A stretch of 64,000 nt of DNA from Cylindrotheca closterium. Lineage: Eukaryota; Bacillariophyta; Bacillariophyceae; Bacillariales; Bacillariaceae. Below, piece after piece: positions 31,576 to 42,192 of the stretch. The notes beneath the pieces were generated by a model. The model made no database searches and was not told where the DNA came from. It saw only the letters and a list, made by a program, of their open reading frames with translations. A program made the position numbers and the translations under genes. Where the stretch lies: positions 1-64,000 of the forward strand of contig CAKOGP040000069.1 of NCBI GenBank assembly GCA_933822405.4, read 5' to 3'. The stretch's first letter is position 1, and the number at the start of each line of letters is the position of its first letter.

Positions 31576-32539
31576 ATGTCATCTCCTAGCGCCGAGGTTC
31601 GAAATGTAGCCGCAGCAATCACAGTCGACCCTAAACCTTCACCGAGGAATCAGCGGCGACACAGCAATCCTCTGTCCCCCAGAGGAAAGAACTTGGTGTC
31701 ACCATTGAAATCCCCTGGGGCAGCTTTTCGTAACTCACGCAAGTCCCTTGGCGCTTCGCCAAATGCAGGAGATAATACGAAAACGCATATGCCTATTCCA
31801 AGTCCTCCAATCAGTGGTGGTTCTTTCCGTCCCATGTCCCCTCGGCCATTCCTGGAAACCCATAAAGTTGCGGAACAAACGGCGCAACAGGAACGACAAC
31901 GAATGAAGGATATGGAAAAGGAGGAATTGAAAATGACGGCAGATGAACTGCGATTCATTCTCAAGCAAGAGCGTCGTCGCATGTTGGATTTTGCCGTGGA
32001 CTTGGCCAAACTTAGATCGACTGCGGCACAGGTTCAGGCGGAATCCGAAATGCACGAAGAACGAGCTGTCAACGGATTGATGCGGAAATTGGATACCTTA
32101 AAAGGAGAAAAGAGTCGCCTAATGGTGGAACTCGACCGTGAAGAAGAGTTGGTATGTTTCAAAATAGATTTATATGAAAGCCGGTATGATATACGTCTCT
32201 AGCATGGAAGCATCGTCGGCTCAAAATTTGTATTCTTATTTTTATCAGGTGGGCAACACCTTGCAAAAGAAACTGGACAAGGTTCGAAAAGAAAAGGCAA
32301 ATCTACAAAAGACAATTGACAGTGAGAAAGCTGAACAGGATCAGTTGGAAAAGAAGGCAGCAGAAATCAACAAAGGAGTGGAGGAAGCTCCAAAATCCGA
32401 AACAACGACCAGTGCCAACCTTAATAATGCTCACCTTGTTTCTTTGACCGAAGATCAAGAGAAAGAAGGCGAAGACGATCCGAATTGGTATATTGAAAAT
32501 CTTCCCAATCCAGTGCTTGATACTGGCTGCGACACATAG
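31576..32539 (+). CDS. CCDC6-like coiled-coil protein
   Basis: Two exons, 31576-32151 and 32249-32539 (97-base intron, phase 0); 288 residues from MSSPSAEVRN. The first ~95 residues are Ser/Pro/Arg-rich with repeated SPR/SPL sites and probably disordered. A coiled coil follows, with paired blocks EERAVNGLMRKLDTLKGEK and DREEELVGNTLQKKLDKVRKEK, which match the repeated E-x-EEx-(I/V)xN-LxxKLxxLxxEK unit of the CCDC6 family. The splice junction falls inside the second block and restores it. The C-terminus is acidic and ends LPNPVLDTGCDT. CCDC6 relatives are phosphorylated cytoplasmic or nuclear scaffolds. It is shorter than animal CCDC6. An upstream ATG (31426) cannot be excluded. Confidence 0.75.
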
Positions 32540-32816
32540 TGCTTCGAAAGGTGGATTCTACTTATTGTAAAACTAATAATAGACGGATCCAAACTGTTTT
32601 GTGTTGCGATCGTTTACTCAAAAAGCGCGGGTACTCCTGCTACCGATGCCTGTTCGCTGTCTCAAAGAGGAGATGACCTGCTGCTACTCTTTGATTGAAA
32701 ACGTCTCGACTCTATCGTTGGCTGGGAATACAACAGCATAGGTACATCAGCTCGTTGCCATTTTAATTTTCTCGTTTGCATCGTGAAACTTCACCAAAAC
32801 TATTGTGCTTGCAGAT

Positions 32817-33275
32817 TCAGGATTTTAGTATCGTTTCTTCCAAACCCTTTTCAAACTTCTCCGATTCTGCCATGGCATTGCCAATTTGTTTGTCATTTGC
32901 TCGTTCTTGGAATTCCTTGGAGAATTGATACACCATACAGCTAGCATCAGTGACAGGAACTACTGGGGAATTTTTAAATTGAGATTCTTTCATCAACTTG
33001 AATCGCTCCATAGTCATATGTTTCCCCATCATTTTCCCGATGCGGTAGGCTGTAGCAAAACTCTCTTGATACCCAGCTTCAAACCCTTCTTGCAGGCGGG
33101 ACTCGGCATGGTCATCATATGCTTGAAGAAATGCTACCTTTTCAATCTCATCCTGTTGGGATATCAATTCGTGTTTTCCAAGGTTTCCGTACTCGTCCCC
33201 ATCATCACTCTGATTCCCAAAAAAATCGTCATCGTCATCGTTGTCAAAACCAGGGTCAGTGGTCAATTCCGTCAT
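32817..33275 (-). CDS. Yae1/Lto1-like protein
   Basis: 152 residues, intronless. The start is set at the Met of MTELTTDPGFD (33275), because residues further upstream in the frame lack family character. An Asp-rich N-terminus (DDDDDFFGNQSDDGDEYG) precedes the core block RLQEGFEAGYQESFATAYRIGKMMGK, which fits the Gly-x3-Gly periodic motif of the Yae1 N-terminal domain. In yeast, Yae1 and Lto1 form an adaptor that delivers Fe-S clusters to the ribosome recycling ATPase Rli1/ABCE1. Which of the two this represents is unclear. It converges with the CCDC6-like gene. Confidence 0.7.
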   Translation of the reverse strand: MTELTTDPGFDNDDDDDFFGNQSDDGDEYGNLGKHELISQQDEIEKVAFLQAYDDHAESRLQEGFEAGYQESFATAYRIGKMMGKHMTMERFKLMKESQFKNSPVVPVTDASCMVYQFSKEFQERANDKQIGNAMAESEKFEKGLEETILKS

Positions 33276-33491
33276 CGTGTGGAAGCAGGTTATTTTGATT
33301 TCTATTTCGGTGGCAAATCTGGTGCAAGAGCCGGATGGCGACCAGACGTATTTCTTTTTCTTTTGATGCGTTTTCAGTTTCGACGTTATTGTCAGTTGCA
33401 ACACTGTACTAGCCCCGAGGTTTTACGAAGGAAACACCAACCACATCTGATTTTGTATTTCTAAGATAAACTTATTCATTTTTTTACAAAT

Positions 33492-35492
33492 CTACTTAGC
33501 TCTTCTTGCGGCCCACAGATCCGCCAGGGCTTTTCGCTTTCGTTCTTCCTCCGCTTTCGCTGCAGCCAATTTTGCAGCTAATTCATTCTCGACAGGAAGT
33601 TCTTCAAATTGGATTCCGTGCAATCGTGTAAGTGCTTGACCAACCTCAAACTTTCTTGGACGTTGTGCAAATCCAACAGCTTCCACCAGATGGTGCCATG
33701 TCTTGGGAGAAAGACCACTAGAACTGAGATCCTCAACAACTTTGACAAGACCAGAGGAGTCTAAGGTTTCGTCCAACTTGTTCAGTAAATCGGGGAGTCC
33801 CAATGTCTTTTGCTGCTGTGATGCTTTAATGATCCAAAGTGCACATAGGCCACAAGTATATAAGTGTTTTCGTCCCATCACTTGCTCCATGCGTGACGCT
33901 TCAATGCATCCTTCATCGTGATCATCCTCCAGTACAACATGGCCACCATCCATCGTTTCATCGTCGTCTTCATGGGGATGCAAGGCGATCGAGTGACCTC
34001 CATCCAACAATGAAATTTCAATGTTGGAACTAAATCGATTCGCAAACTCATCAGTCGGTCGACGTGGAATTGGAGTTCCGCCGTATTCCCAATCCAATCG
34101 GTGCACCACACCCTTTCCGCCGTATTGGACGTGCCCATACGAGAATTGATAGCTAATGGATGCGGCCTTTTCGGTGGCATCTGATGCGACATACTTGTCC
34201 AACAAGATCACATTATGTGGAACATCCAACCAGTCACCAACACCTCCCACGACTACCACGGAAGAAATGCCCTTGGCATTGTACAGTCCATTCACTCGAT
34301 ACAACAAAGGAGTAATGCTTTCGTCCATGACAAGTGCTCGCATACGTCCATCTCGCGCCATGAAATTTGCCGCACTAACATCCTCGTCAATGAGCATGGC
34401 GGAACATCCCATTTCAATCGCCTCGGAAACATTGGCCGCCTGGGAGGTGGAACCAGAGGAGTCTCGACTGGAAAAATGCGTCGTGTCGACCGTTTTTGTT
34501 GCACCGGGTAGAGTGGGGAGATTGGAGATAAAGGCACTGATGTTGCAATTGTTGACATAGCGACCATCTTCGGCTCTCACAGAAACTGCATCTTCCACGG
34601 CAATGCAGTATTCACGACCATCTCCAGGAATCTTATTGTAAATTCCCAAGGCAACGGTGCGCAACATGGTCGATTTGCCATGATAACCACCTCCACAAAT
34701 AAGTGTGATACCTTTCGGAATCACCAAGCCCGACAATGCTATGGAAGATCCTTGCGAGGGAACCACATTGCTGGGAAGATATCCCGCCAAAGATCCCATT
34801 TCAATGGTGAGAGATTGCGTCATGGAACTGTCAGGTGGTGCCTGAAAGGGGACGGCGGGTGGACTCGACATGGGAGCATCACTCGTACCACTTTTTCGTG
34901 GCAAAATGGAATTATTGGCGATGAAGCCCACTGCATTGGAAGAATCCAACTGTTGGCGAATTTTGTCTTGCAACACCACGCAAGAAATGTGATTCATGGC
35001 CGCTTGTGTCCAGTCGACTTGGTTAAATGGCAACAAAGATGCTAAAATGGAACTAACAGCTGTTTGTAGGAAATCGCTTTTCTCGTCGAGTTGCTTCGAT
35101 TGGGACTCGACAATCAAACGCAATGATAGATGCACTTGATCATTGGAGGACCAAATATCACTTCGCTCCAACACATACGGTGGGTAGGGTGCCGATAAAT
35201 TCTGTCGTCGTCGTTTGCCCTTCAAAAAGATGCGATCCAAAGGTTCCAGAGTAAGAACAAAATTCTCCACTTCCTTCATGGCTTGACTACGTTGCTTTAC
35301 CAAGGTACGTGCGATGAAATCAGCCAAGGCAACTTTGGCTGGCCGTCCACCCTCTTGAAATGCCGATGCGTCGTCGTTTTTGAAAATGTTCACATGGGCA
35401 ACCGATGCACTGATGACGACAGATGAAGTTGTGTCATTGCCTCCCTTTACATAGGACGCCAGAGGATCTTGCAATGTCGTAATATTCCACAT
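33492..35492 (-). CDS. predicted ABC-class ATPase (COG3044 / PF09818 family)
   Basis: 666 residues, intronless, ATG at 35492. The nucleotide-binding core is unmistakable: GGGYHGKSTMLRTVALGIYN (Walker A), IPGDGREYCIAVEDAV, VRAEDGR, ISAFISNLP, FSSRDSSGSTSQAANVSEAIE (signature-like), AMLIDEDVSAANFMARD (Walker B), then GVGDWLDVPHNVILLD. This is the diagnostic series of the predicted ABC-class ATPases found mainly in bacteria. No membrane helix is present, so it is not a transporter; the biochemical role is unknown. A Gln/Pro/Ser segment (about 205-235) interrupts the N-terminal region. The first ~100 residues of bacterial members (with DG-x-Y-x-x-Y) are not found, so an upstream exon may be missing from this model. 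Confidence 0.88.
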   Translation of the reverse strand: MWNITTLQDPLASYVKGGNDTTSSVVISASVAHVNIFKNDDASAFQEGGRPAKVALADFIARTLVKQRSQAMKEVENFVLTLEPLDRIFLKGKRRRQNLSAPYPPYVLERSDIWSSNDQVHLSLRLIVESQSKQLDEKSDFLQTAVSSILASLLPFNQVDWTQAAMNHISCVVLQDKIRQQLDSSNAVGFIANNSILPRKSGTSDAPMSSPPAVPFQAPPDSSMTQSLTIEMGSLAGYLPSNVVPSQGSSIALSGLVIPKGITLICGGGYHGKSTMLRTVALGIYNKIPGDGREYCIAVEDAVSVRAEDGRYVNNCNISAFISNLPTLPGATKTVDTTHFSSRDSSGSTSQAANVSEAIEMGCSAMLIDEDVSAANFMARDGRMRALVMDESITPLLYRVNGLYNAKGISSVVVVGGVGDWLDVPHNVILLDKYVASDATEKAASISYQFSYGHVQYGGKGVVHRLDWEYGGTPIPRRPTDEFANRFSSNIEISLLDGGHSIALHPHEDDDETMDGGHVVLEDDHDEGCIEASRMEQVMGRKHLYTCGLCALWIIKASQQQKTLGLPDLLNKLDETLDSSGLVKVVEDLSSSGLSPKTWHHLVEAVGFAQRPRKFEVGQALTRLHGIQFEELPVENELAAKLAAAKAEEERKRKALADLWAARRAK

Positions 35493-35717
35493 GATGTTTG
35501 CTACTATGATAGGTTTTGTGTGAAAGAGTATCGCTGGATGATGTCAGTGGGATGCGAAGTTGCGTTTTTCTACCGGATGCAATTTCAAATTCCGCCGAAC
35601 AGGAGAAAAATGTAAATGGTGGTTGATAGTCAATCCTTTCAGTCATGTGAGTCCTGGTAAGTAAGTCCCGAGCCAAATTCCAGGTTGAAAGTATGCTCTT
35701 GCCATGGATACTGTGTC

Positions 35718-36155
35718 ATGACGATGCTTGCGATACGATTCCTTTCAGTGTGGTTCTTATTCCTACAGCTCCTGCCAGTAGTTTCTGCACTTTCTATCAA
35801 TGTATCCAAGGACATTCAGCTGCGTTTTCTTCCATTGATCGGCGGGCCCTCCTTTCTTCCGGTACACTGCCGAGTGGTTTTGTACGATGACTATGGTTTT
35901 GACTTTGTCCCCATCAATCCCACTTCAAAAGAAACTTTGCAAAAGCTGCTGAGCTTGCAAGCGGTTCCAGGAGATGCGAGAATAATTTCGACCAAACAGC
36001 AACACGCAGAGGAATCATCATCATCATTTCCTTTGGTGTTTCGAGCGAGGGAATTCTGCAAGAGTTACAACAAAGATCTGCACTTGATTCAAAACAATTG
36101 TTGGTTATTTGCCTACGAAATCATCGAACACATCCAGAAAGATGAACATGAGTAA
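35718..36155 (+). CDS. small secreted or organellar conserved protein with NNCW motif
   Basis: 145 residues from ATG 35718; a near-standard signal peptide (MTMLAIRFLSVWFLFLQLL-PVVSA). The mature part begins with LRFLPLIGGPSFLPVHCRVVLYDDYGFDFVPINP and ends HLIQNNCWLFAYEIIEHI. I recall similar sequences among plant and algal proteins of unknown function but cannot name the family. The single conserved-looking Cys in NNCWxFA near the C-terminus and an upstream His (PVHCRVV) could suggest a papain-like or LRAT-like pair, which is speculative. It is divergent from the ABC ATPase gene with 225 bases between the starts. Confidence 0.6.
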   Translation: MTMLAIRFLSVWFLFLQLLPVVSALSINVSKDIQLRFLPLIGGPSFLPVHCRVVLYDDYGFDFVPINPTSKETLQKLLSLQAVPGDARIISTKQQHAEESSSSFPLVFRAREFCKSYNKDLHLIQNNCWLFAYEIIEHIQKDEHE

Positions 36156-36951
36156 TTAAGGCGGGTCAATCCTGTTTGTGTCAAGTTTGGCTGGAAAACG
36201 GCATTACTTTTCATTGGAGACCACACGGCGAGTGGAAGCGACAAATCGAGAGAAGGCAATGACATAGAATGCACATCGGTGAAACAAGAATCAGAGTCTG
36301 TGCTATCTTTAGAGGGTGTCAGCAGCGACGATGGCCATATCATAGCCACGATCGTCTTCACATTTTTCAGCATGGATTCGCAATATCTTCCTGATACGCC
36401 GGCAATTTTTACAGTTACGTTGAACCTTTGTCTAAGCAAAGGAAAAACTTAAGCGTGCAATACAGATATATAAATAGGGTCGGCAATAGGTTCCGATGGA
36501 CATATCTCATCCTTCAGGTTTTCGCAACATCAAAATGTCTTCATGTAGGCGCAAAGTAGGGAGGTACACGAGCTGGAGCTGCACCGTTTTACATGCTCAA
36601 TCCGCTGGCATTGCAGCAGATCATTTAGTAGATTCTTTTTTCTCTGTATGCAATTTGAGTACCCTATAAATTGCGATGGTAATCCACAAGATGCTGAAAT
36701 AGCAGGTGTCCGAAAGAGACTGAACGACAAAGTAGTGGTAACCAATGGGTTGAAAGCGAAACTTGGTGAAAATGGAAGGCCTATATTCTTCTATATTCTT
36801 TTTTGTACAAAGCATGTCAAGGCATACTGTGGTCAGACGGCCTGGGGACGTCGTCTATGAGTGGGGTCCAAGGAAACAAAGCCAGACGAAATCGGAATCA
36901 AAATTGATTCCCAATACTAGTACAGTATGTAAACTTTTGTAATGTCTTAAA
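36156..36951. other. intergenic, no gene recognised
   Basis: About 800 bases. Short frames exist, but none with recognisable protein. A duplicated CTATATTCTT lies at about 36782-36801, and a TACAGTA heptamer at 36921-36927 close to the 3' end of the coiled-coil gene. Confidence 0.45.
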
Positions 36952-39900
36952 CTAGCTCTGTGTACACTCTGGTGGGTGTTCTTCGTTTCGTCCCCCAGTT
37001 CCATGGTGCTGAAATACCATAGGGAGTTCAGGAGATGTCGAAGATAAATCGGCGTTTGTAATATTTGAATCTTCTTCTCTCTCATCCTGCTTATGAATAT
37101 TTTGCACACTGGTGTTGAGAATTGGGCCACTCTCTGCTACGGGTGTAGCCGCATGTCCCTCGCTTGTGAGTTCAGGGCTGTTGACTTTTAGCTTGTCTTC
37201 CGAGTAGGTTTTCTCAATGCGCTCAATTTGCAATCGCAGTGAGACGAGTTCCTCCTTTAGAGTAGCGTTGTCTTGCTCGGTTTCCCAAGCTCGCATTTCT
37301 GCTTTCTGAACATCTGTAATCGAAGCTGAATGTTTCATCACGAGTTCACGCTTTTCATCATTTAAGGCCTCAATAGTTTCCTCGTACTCACTTCGAAGCT
37401 GGCTGATGGTAGATTGACTGGCAAGGTCTCTGTTGTAGTTCTGATGAGTTTCGTTGAATCCATGGTTCGTTTGAGATGGGCGTGATGCCCCCTGCTGACG
37501 TTTAAGTTCGCGAATCTCATCACAAGCACCTTTTAGCTCCTTCCGTAGCATCTCGTTCTGTGCATTCGATTCGGCACCGAATCGCCCACCCAACTGACGA
37601 CGATACCTATCATTCTCCTCTCGTAATTTCGATAATTCACGCGAAAGTGCCTCTATCTGCCCTTCCAAGTCATCACTCTCCGTTGTCAACTGAGTTATCT
37701 TTCCAGAGGCGAACTGTAGCTTCTTCCGATACTCTCGAACTTTTGAATTACAGTTGCTAGTTGTTGTTTCCATTTCATTCGAAAGTAAGTTGCATCGTTC
37801 TTCCAGCATCCTGATTTGATTTTCTAGTTTTCCTCTCTCTTCGAGCTGCTTGGTCTTAAGTTCTTTGATCATGCCCTTGCCTTTTCGAACCAGTTGTGTA
37901 CTTTCCTGGTTCGCATCTTCCTTCATTTTCAAGACAGTTTCCTCGTGCTCTTTTTGCATTTGCTGACAACGCAGACGAGCTTCAGTTTGCGTCCTTTCTA
38001 TCGTACTCGCCGCTTTATCTTTAGCATTGGCAAGCTCTCTTTCCATTTTTTCTTTTTGTTGCTTCAATTTCTCCTTGTTTTCCGACTCGATCTGCCGTTT
38101 TCCTCTTCTTTCCTCATCTAGAAGCAAGTTCATCCTGTTTTGCAAGTCTTCAACATCTTTTGTAGCCTTTGAATTAAGTACCTGGCGAGTAGCTTCAAAA
38201 GACTTCGTGGCTTCGAGGACTTGTTTGTTTGCACTTTCGCGTGTTGCTTCGATTGAAGCTGTCAGCTCACTCTCTCTGTCCTCCAATACTCTAATCTTGT
38301 GGTGAAGCATGTTCTCACGATGCTGGGCTGCGCTTAATGCGCTCTGACTTTCGTCGAGAGCTTCATTCAAGCAATCAATTTCGTGCTTACACCCATTGGC
38401 GATTTGAATTTCTTTCTGCCATTTGGTGCGCATTTCCTCTATTGACTCATTCAAATCAGCTTCTCTTTCGGAGGTTGAAACCCGCAAAAGTGCTATCTCT
38501 TCTTTAGCTGCTGCTCTCGCCCTTACTTCCTCGCTCAGCTTCTCCTTTAGATCGCTGATGGTTCCATGGGCTTCATTTAATTTTTCGTTTACCTCGGTTT
38601 TTGCTTTACTCAACTCAGCCAATTGATCTGTAGCCTTCAGAAGATTATCACGAGTTTCAACCAATTCGGATTCTAGCGTATGGGTCTGCTGCAAGTACGC
38701 CGCTCCGTTTGACTGTGATTCCTCCAATTCCCTCTTTGTTTCCGTAATAATCAAATCCAGCGAACGTATCTCTTCTTCAGATTTTTTGAGTGCGCTCAGT
38801 GCCTCGCTTTTTCCCTTATCACAAGTGTCTGCTTTGTGCTGCATGCGAGCAATCTGCTCTTTCATTTTATGTGTAGTCTCTCGGAGGTCCTTTAGTTCCA
38901 CTGTCGAGGTCTCTTCCCTTGCAAGCAACCGCTTATTTTGTGCAAGGGCCTCCTCCAACTTATCTTCTAGCTCTGCGATTGCTGCTGTCTTCTCTTCTAC
39001 CAAGAGGACCGTGCCATCAAGCCGTTGGTTTGCACTGTGTAAATCCGTTATTAGTCGTTCCTCTCTTTCCTTGGCAGAATCAATGAATGTTTCTTTTTGT
39101 TTCAAGTCGCCATAGACCTCACTCAGTCTATGTTGTGTCTCTTTGAGTTCCAATCGTTTTGCATGAGCATCTTTAGAAGCAGTATCTAGCTCGCGTTGTA
39201 TGGTAATATTTTTGACCCTAGCCTGTTGAAGCTCGCTGGCGCAAACAGCAAGACTGTCGGATATCTCATTCGCCAGATCACTCGCAGACTTGGCTTTTTC
39301 AGCCCATTCTGAAAGCTCCTGGGATAACTCCTCACAGCTTTCATTTGAATCGTGTAGCTCCCTTTTTTGGTCTTCAAATTGTTGCGACAAATACGATGCC
39401 TCCTGGTTGCATTGCTCAATATTTCGTTCCAAGCCTGCAATTTTATCCCTGAGTACCGCTTCTTGCACTTTTGCGTTATCCAGATTTTCGTTACAGCTAT
39501 GAAAGCGGTTCGTCATTTCATCGGTCTGCTCTTGGAGCGTACGCGCTTGGTCGACCCAAGAAGACAACTCCTCTTCCAACATCGATTCCCTTGTTCTAGA
39601 CTCGTCCAGATTCTGACGAATGTTAGCCAACTCGAGATTTGTATCCTGTAGCTGCAGTTGCATGCGATTGGAGTCTTCAGTTACTGTTGCATAGTCACAC
39701 TGCAACTTTTGCTCTCGAGAAATGGACTGCTCCAAATCGGCCTGGGTGGTCTCAAGCCTACCCTTTGTGGATAAGAACTGGCTCTTGTATCTCTCCGCGA
39801 GACGTTTGTTGTCCTCCACATTAAGCTCCATTTTTGCAACAGCGTCATCTTCTCTTTTGTTGGCAAAGGCTCTGAGCTGAGCATTCTCGTTTCGAAGCCT

Positions 39901-41465
39901 GAGTAACTCTTCGTTTATTTCTGGATTGAGTTCACTAACACCACTTCCAAGTTGGCTTCCAGAACTTTCGGATTTTCCCTCGTGCTTGATCTGTCGATGA
40001 AGATCATCAATCTGTTCTTTTTGTGACTGCATCAGTGTCTGTAGATTCTCACTGTCGTTTGTCGTGTCATGAAGTTGCTTCCTTAGTTTCGTCAGCTCAT
40101 CATGAACCTCCGTGAATCGGACCTCTGCTTCCACCGCCCTGGACTTGTAGTCATCTAGGCTGCGCTTCATCACGTGGAGAGAACTAATTTCGTTTTTCAG
40201 GCGAATGTTCTCGTCAACTGATCTACTGTGAGCCTCTTCCTCTTTTTCCAAGGCGTCCTTAATGTCCGTGAGTTGAGTCAACTTTTCCTTGTAATTATTC
40301 AGTCTTTCCGTAGTGTCGTCCAACAGACTTTTGGTATGCTTCATGAGCTCCAATTCATCCTTCATGGTGTCCAGCTCAGCTTTTGCTTCTTCACTTGCTT
40401 CCAATTGTTGCACCATATCGCTGAGGTCATTCTCGAGCCTTCTGATCTTTCCTTGCAGTTCTCCTTGTATCTCTTCATTTCGATGACAAGAAGCGGCTTC
40501 AATCTTCATCATTTCTTGTCGATACTTGGACTCCATTTCTTCATACCTCGATTTCGCGTCCTCCTCGTTCCGCTTGTACCTTTCAAGCGTTGACAAGAGC
40601 TCGTCGTTTTGCTCACGCAAACCCTGGACTTCTTTTTCGTATTCCGCTGTGTCTCCAAGGCCTGGAGACAAAAAGCTAGGCGTTTTGCGCTCCGCTTTCA
40701 ACACACTACAGAGATCACTAGTGCTAGCTCGTTGTGGTGTGGTAAAAAGGGAACGCCCCACACTTTCATCTGACTCCTCAAGGGGTCTTGAACGGGATGT
40801 TTTTGGAGTTAAAGGGCTACGCTGTGGCTTCCGTGAGCTTGAAGCACGAGGCTTTAAAATCCGTCTATCAGGAGTGCTAGATTCTTCGTCCACCGCATGT
40901 GATCTCTTGATCCGTTTCTCTCGTCTATTTCCCTCAATCTCTTGCTTTTGACGTGCAATCATGTCCATTAGAGATTTTTGAGTATCATGGTCCGGCATAC
41001 TGGTGATTCTCCCAACGTATTCTCCTCGTACTTTAATGTCTGGGTGAGAGATTGCCCCATGTAGCAAGCTCGTAAGTGCGTCATATCTTGCGTCTACTCC
41101 CCATTCTTCCGAATGAGTTCCGTCCAAAATCCTCCTTTTGCTTGTCTTTCGTGAAAGGGATAAGATATTGTCCCAAATCTCGGAAGAGTGAGTCATGATT
41201 GTTTCATCCCCGTCACAACCATAAACCTCTAGGGCAATATCAAATATAGAACTACAAAATACAGACAGTGTTAGTGGAAGAAATAATAGCTGAACCCCCA
41301 GGAGTGGAATTCGAAAGCAGAGTAAACACACCTTGTAATCTGAGGATCTGCAAGTAGTTCCGATGTGTTGCTATTCTCCTTATCATTTTGTAGATGATCG
41401 AGCTGAGGGAAGGTTCTTATCCATTCCACTAATGCAGTCAGCTCGTGTTGCTTGGTTTCGTTCAT
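36952..41465 (-). CDS. very long coiled-coil protein, possible HOOK-like N-terminus
   Basis: Two exons on -, 41465-41332 and 41251-36952 (80-base intron GTGTGT...TAG, phase 2), giving 1,477 residues. The short first exon encodes MNETKQHELTALVEWIRTFP. With the start of exon 2 (SIFDIALEVYG) it resembles the N-terminal calponin-homology-like domain of HOOK/girdin adaptors, which bind dynein or centrosomal partners; this link is tentative. Residues ~110-230 carry basic, Ser/Pro-rich sites (TPDRRILKPRAS, SPLTPKTSRSRP). From ~250 to ~1,400 it is nearly continuous heptad coiled coil rich in Glu, Lys, Leu and Gln. Likely a cytoskeletal or centrosome-like scaffold (inference). Confidence 0.8.
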
Positions 41466-42192
41466 GGTAAAACGCCGACTATGAGATCCAAGGAAAGTCG
41501 CAGTTCACGATTTTTCAAAAGGCAAAACCGTTTCTTACAGTTATTTTTATGAAACCGTCGCATGAAGGGACGACTCATTCGATTGGGACTAAAAATAAAT
41601 ACAGTATGGGTACCCTTTTTTTTAAAAGAGAGTATTGTGCGATAGCGCAAAATGTCTCTCAAGTCTTATTAAGGGGGGTCTGGGGGCAGCCCCCAGCGGG
41701 TCAAGGGCGGGGTCTTGCGGGGGGTATCTAAGGGGGCCAGAGCTCTCTTGGAGAAGAAAATTTGCAGTTTCAGGTAACAATTGAACCAAATTTGATAAGA
41801 AAACTACCATAATCTTCTAAGATACATTTTAGATCTGGTGCTGCTCTGGCCGCTTAATACATTCAATGTTTCCAAAGCAGTTTTTTGAGCCTGCTATTAG
41901 CATTGATCCAAAGGACGACACAACACCTCTTCCTCAGCGTCCGAATCATCTGGATCATTAGGGAACCCACCTGTTGGAGCAAGAATAGGCTCAACTGTGA
42001 TATCTTTCTCTCCACTCTGCCATCCGCTGCATCTCCCCCAGAAAGGCTGGTTTGCGGCATGAAATGGTACGGGTGACAGATGGACAGTGAAATTTCTGTC
42101 TCGTCAAAATTTGTCTCTTTTAAAAGGGGGTGTTTCTCTTAAAAAAATCTCTTAACAGGGTACCCTTACTCTACCTCCAGTTCAAGTATTTT
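41466..42192. other. intergenic with G-rich palindrome and possible small mobile element
   Basis: A G/C-rich island (about 41670-41745) stands out from AT-rich surroundings. It contains the palindrome CTGGGGGC-A-GCCCCCAG at 41680-41696. The decamer GGGTACCCTT occurs at 41608-41617 and again at 42158-42167, each next to a TTTTTT/AAAAAA-AAGAG stretch in opposite sense. These may be the ends of a ~560-bp non-autonomous element. No target-site duplication was seen. Confidence 0.4.

Noticed and set aside
36648..36860. 70-residue frame MQFEYPINCDG between two genes
   Set aside because: No recognisable family and no supporting context; its length is within chance for this composition.
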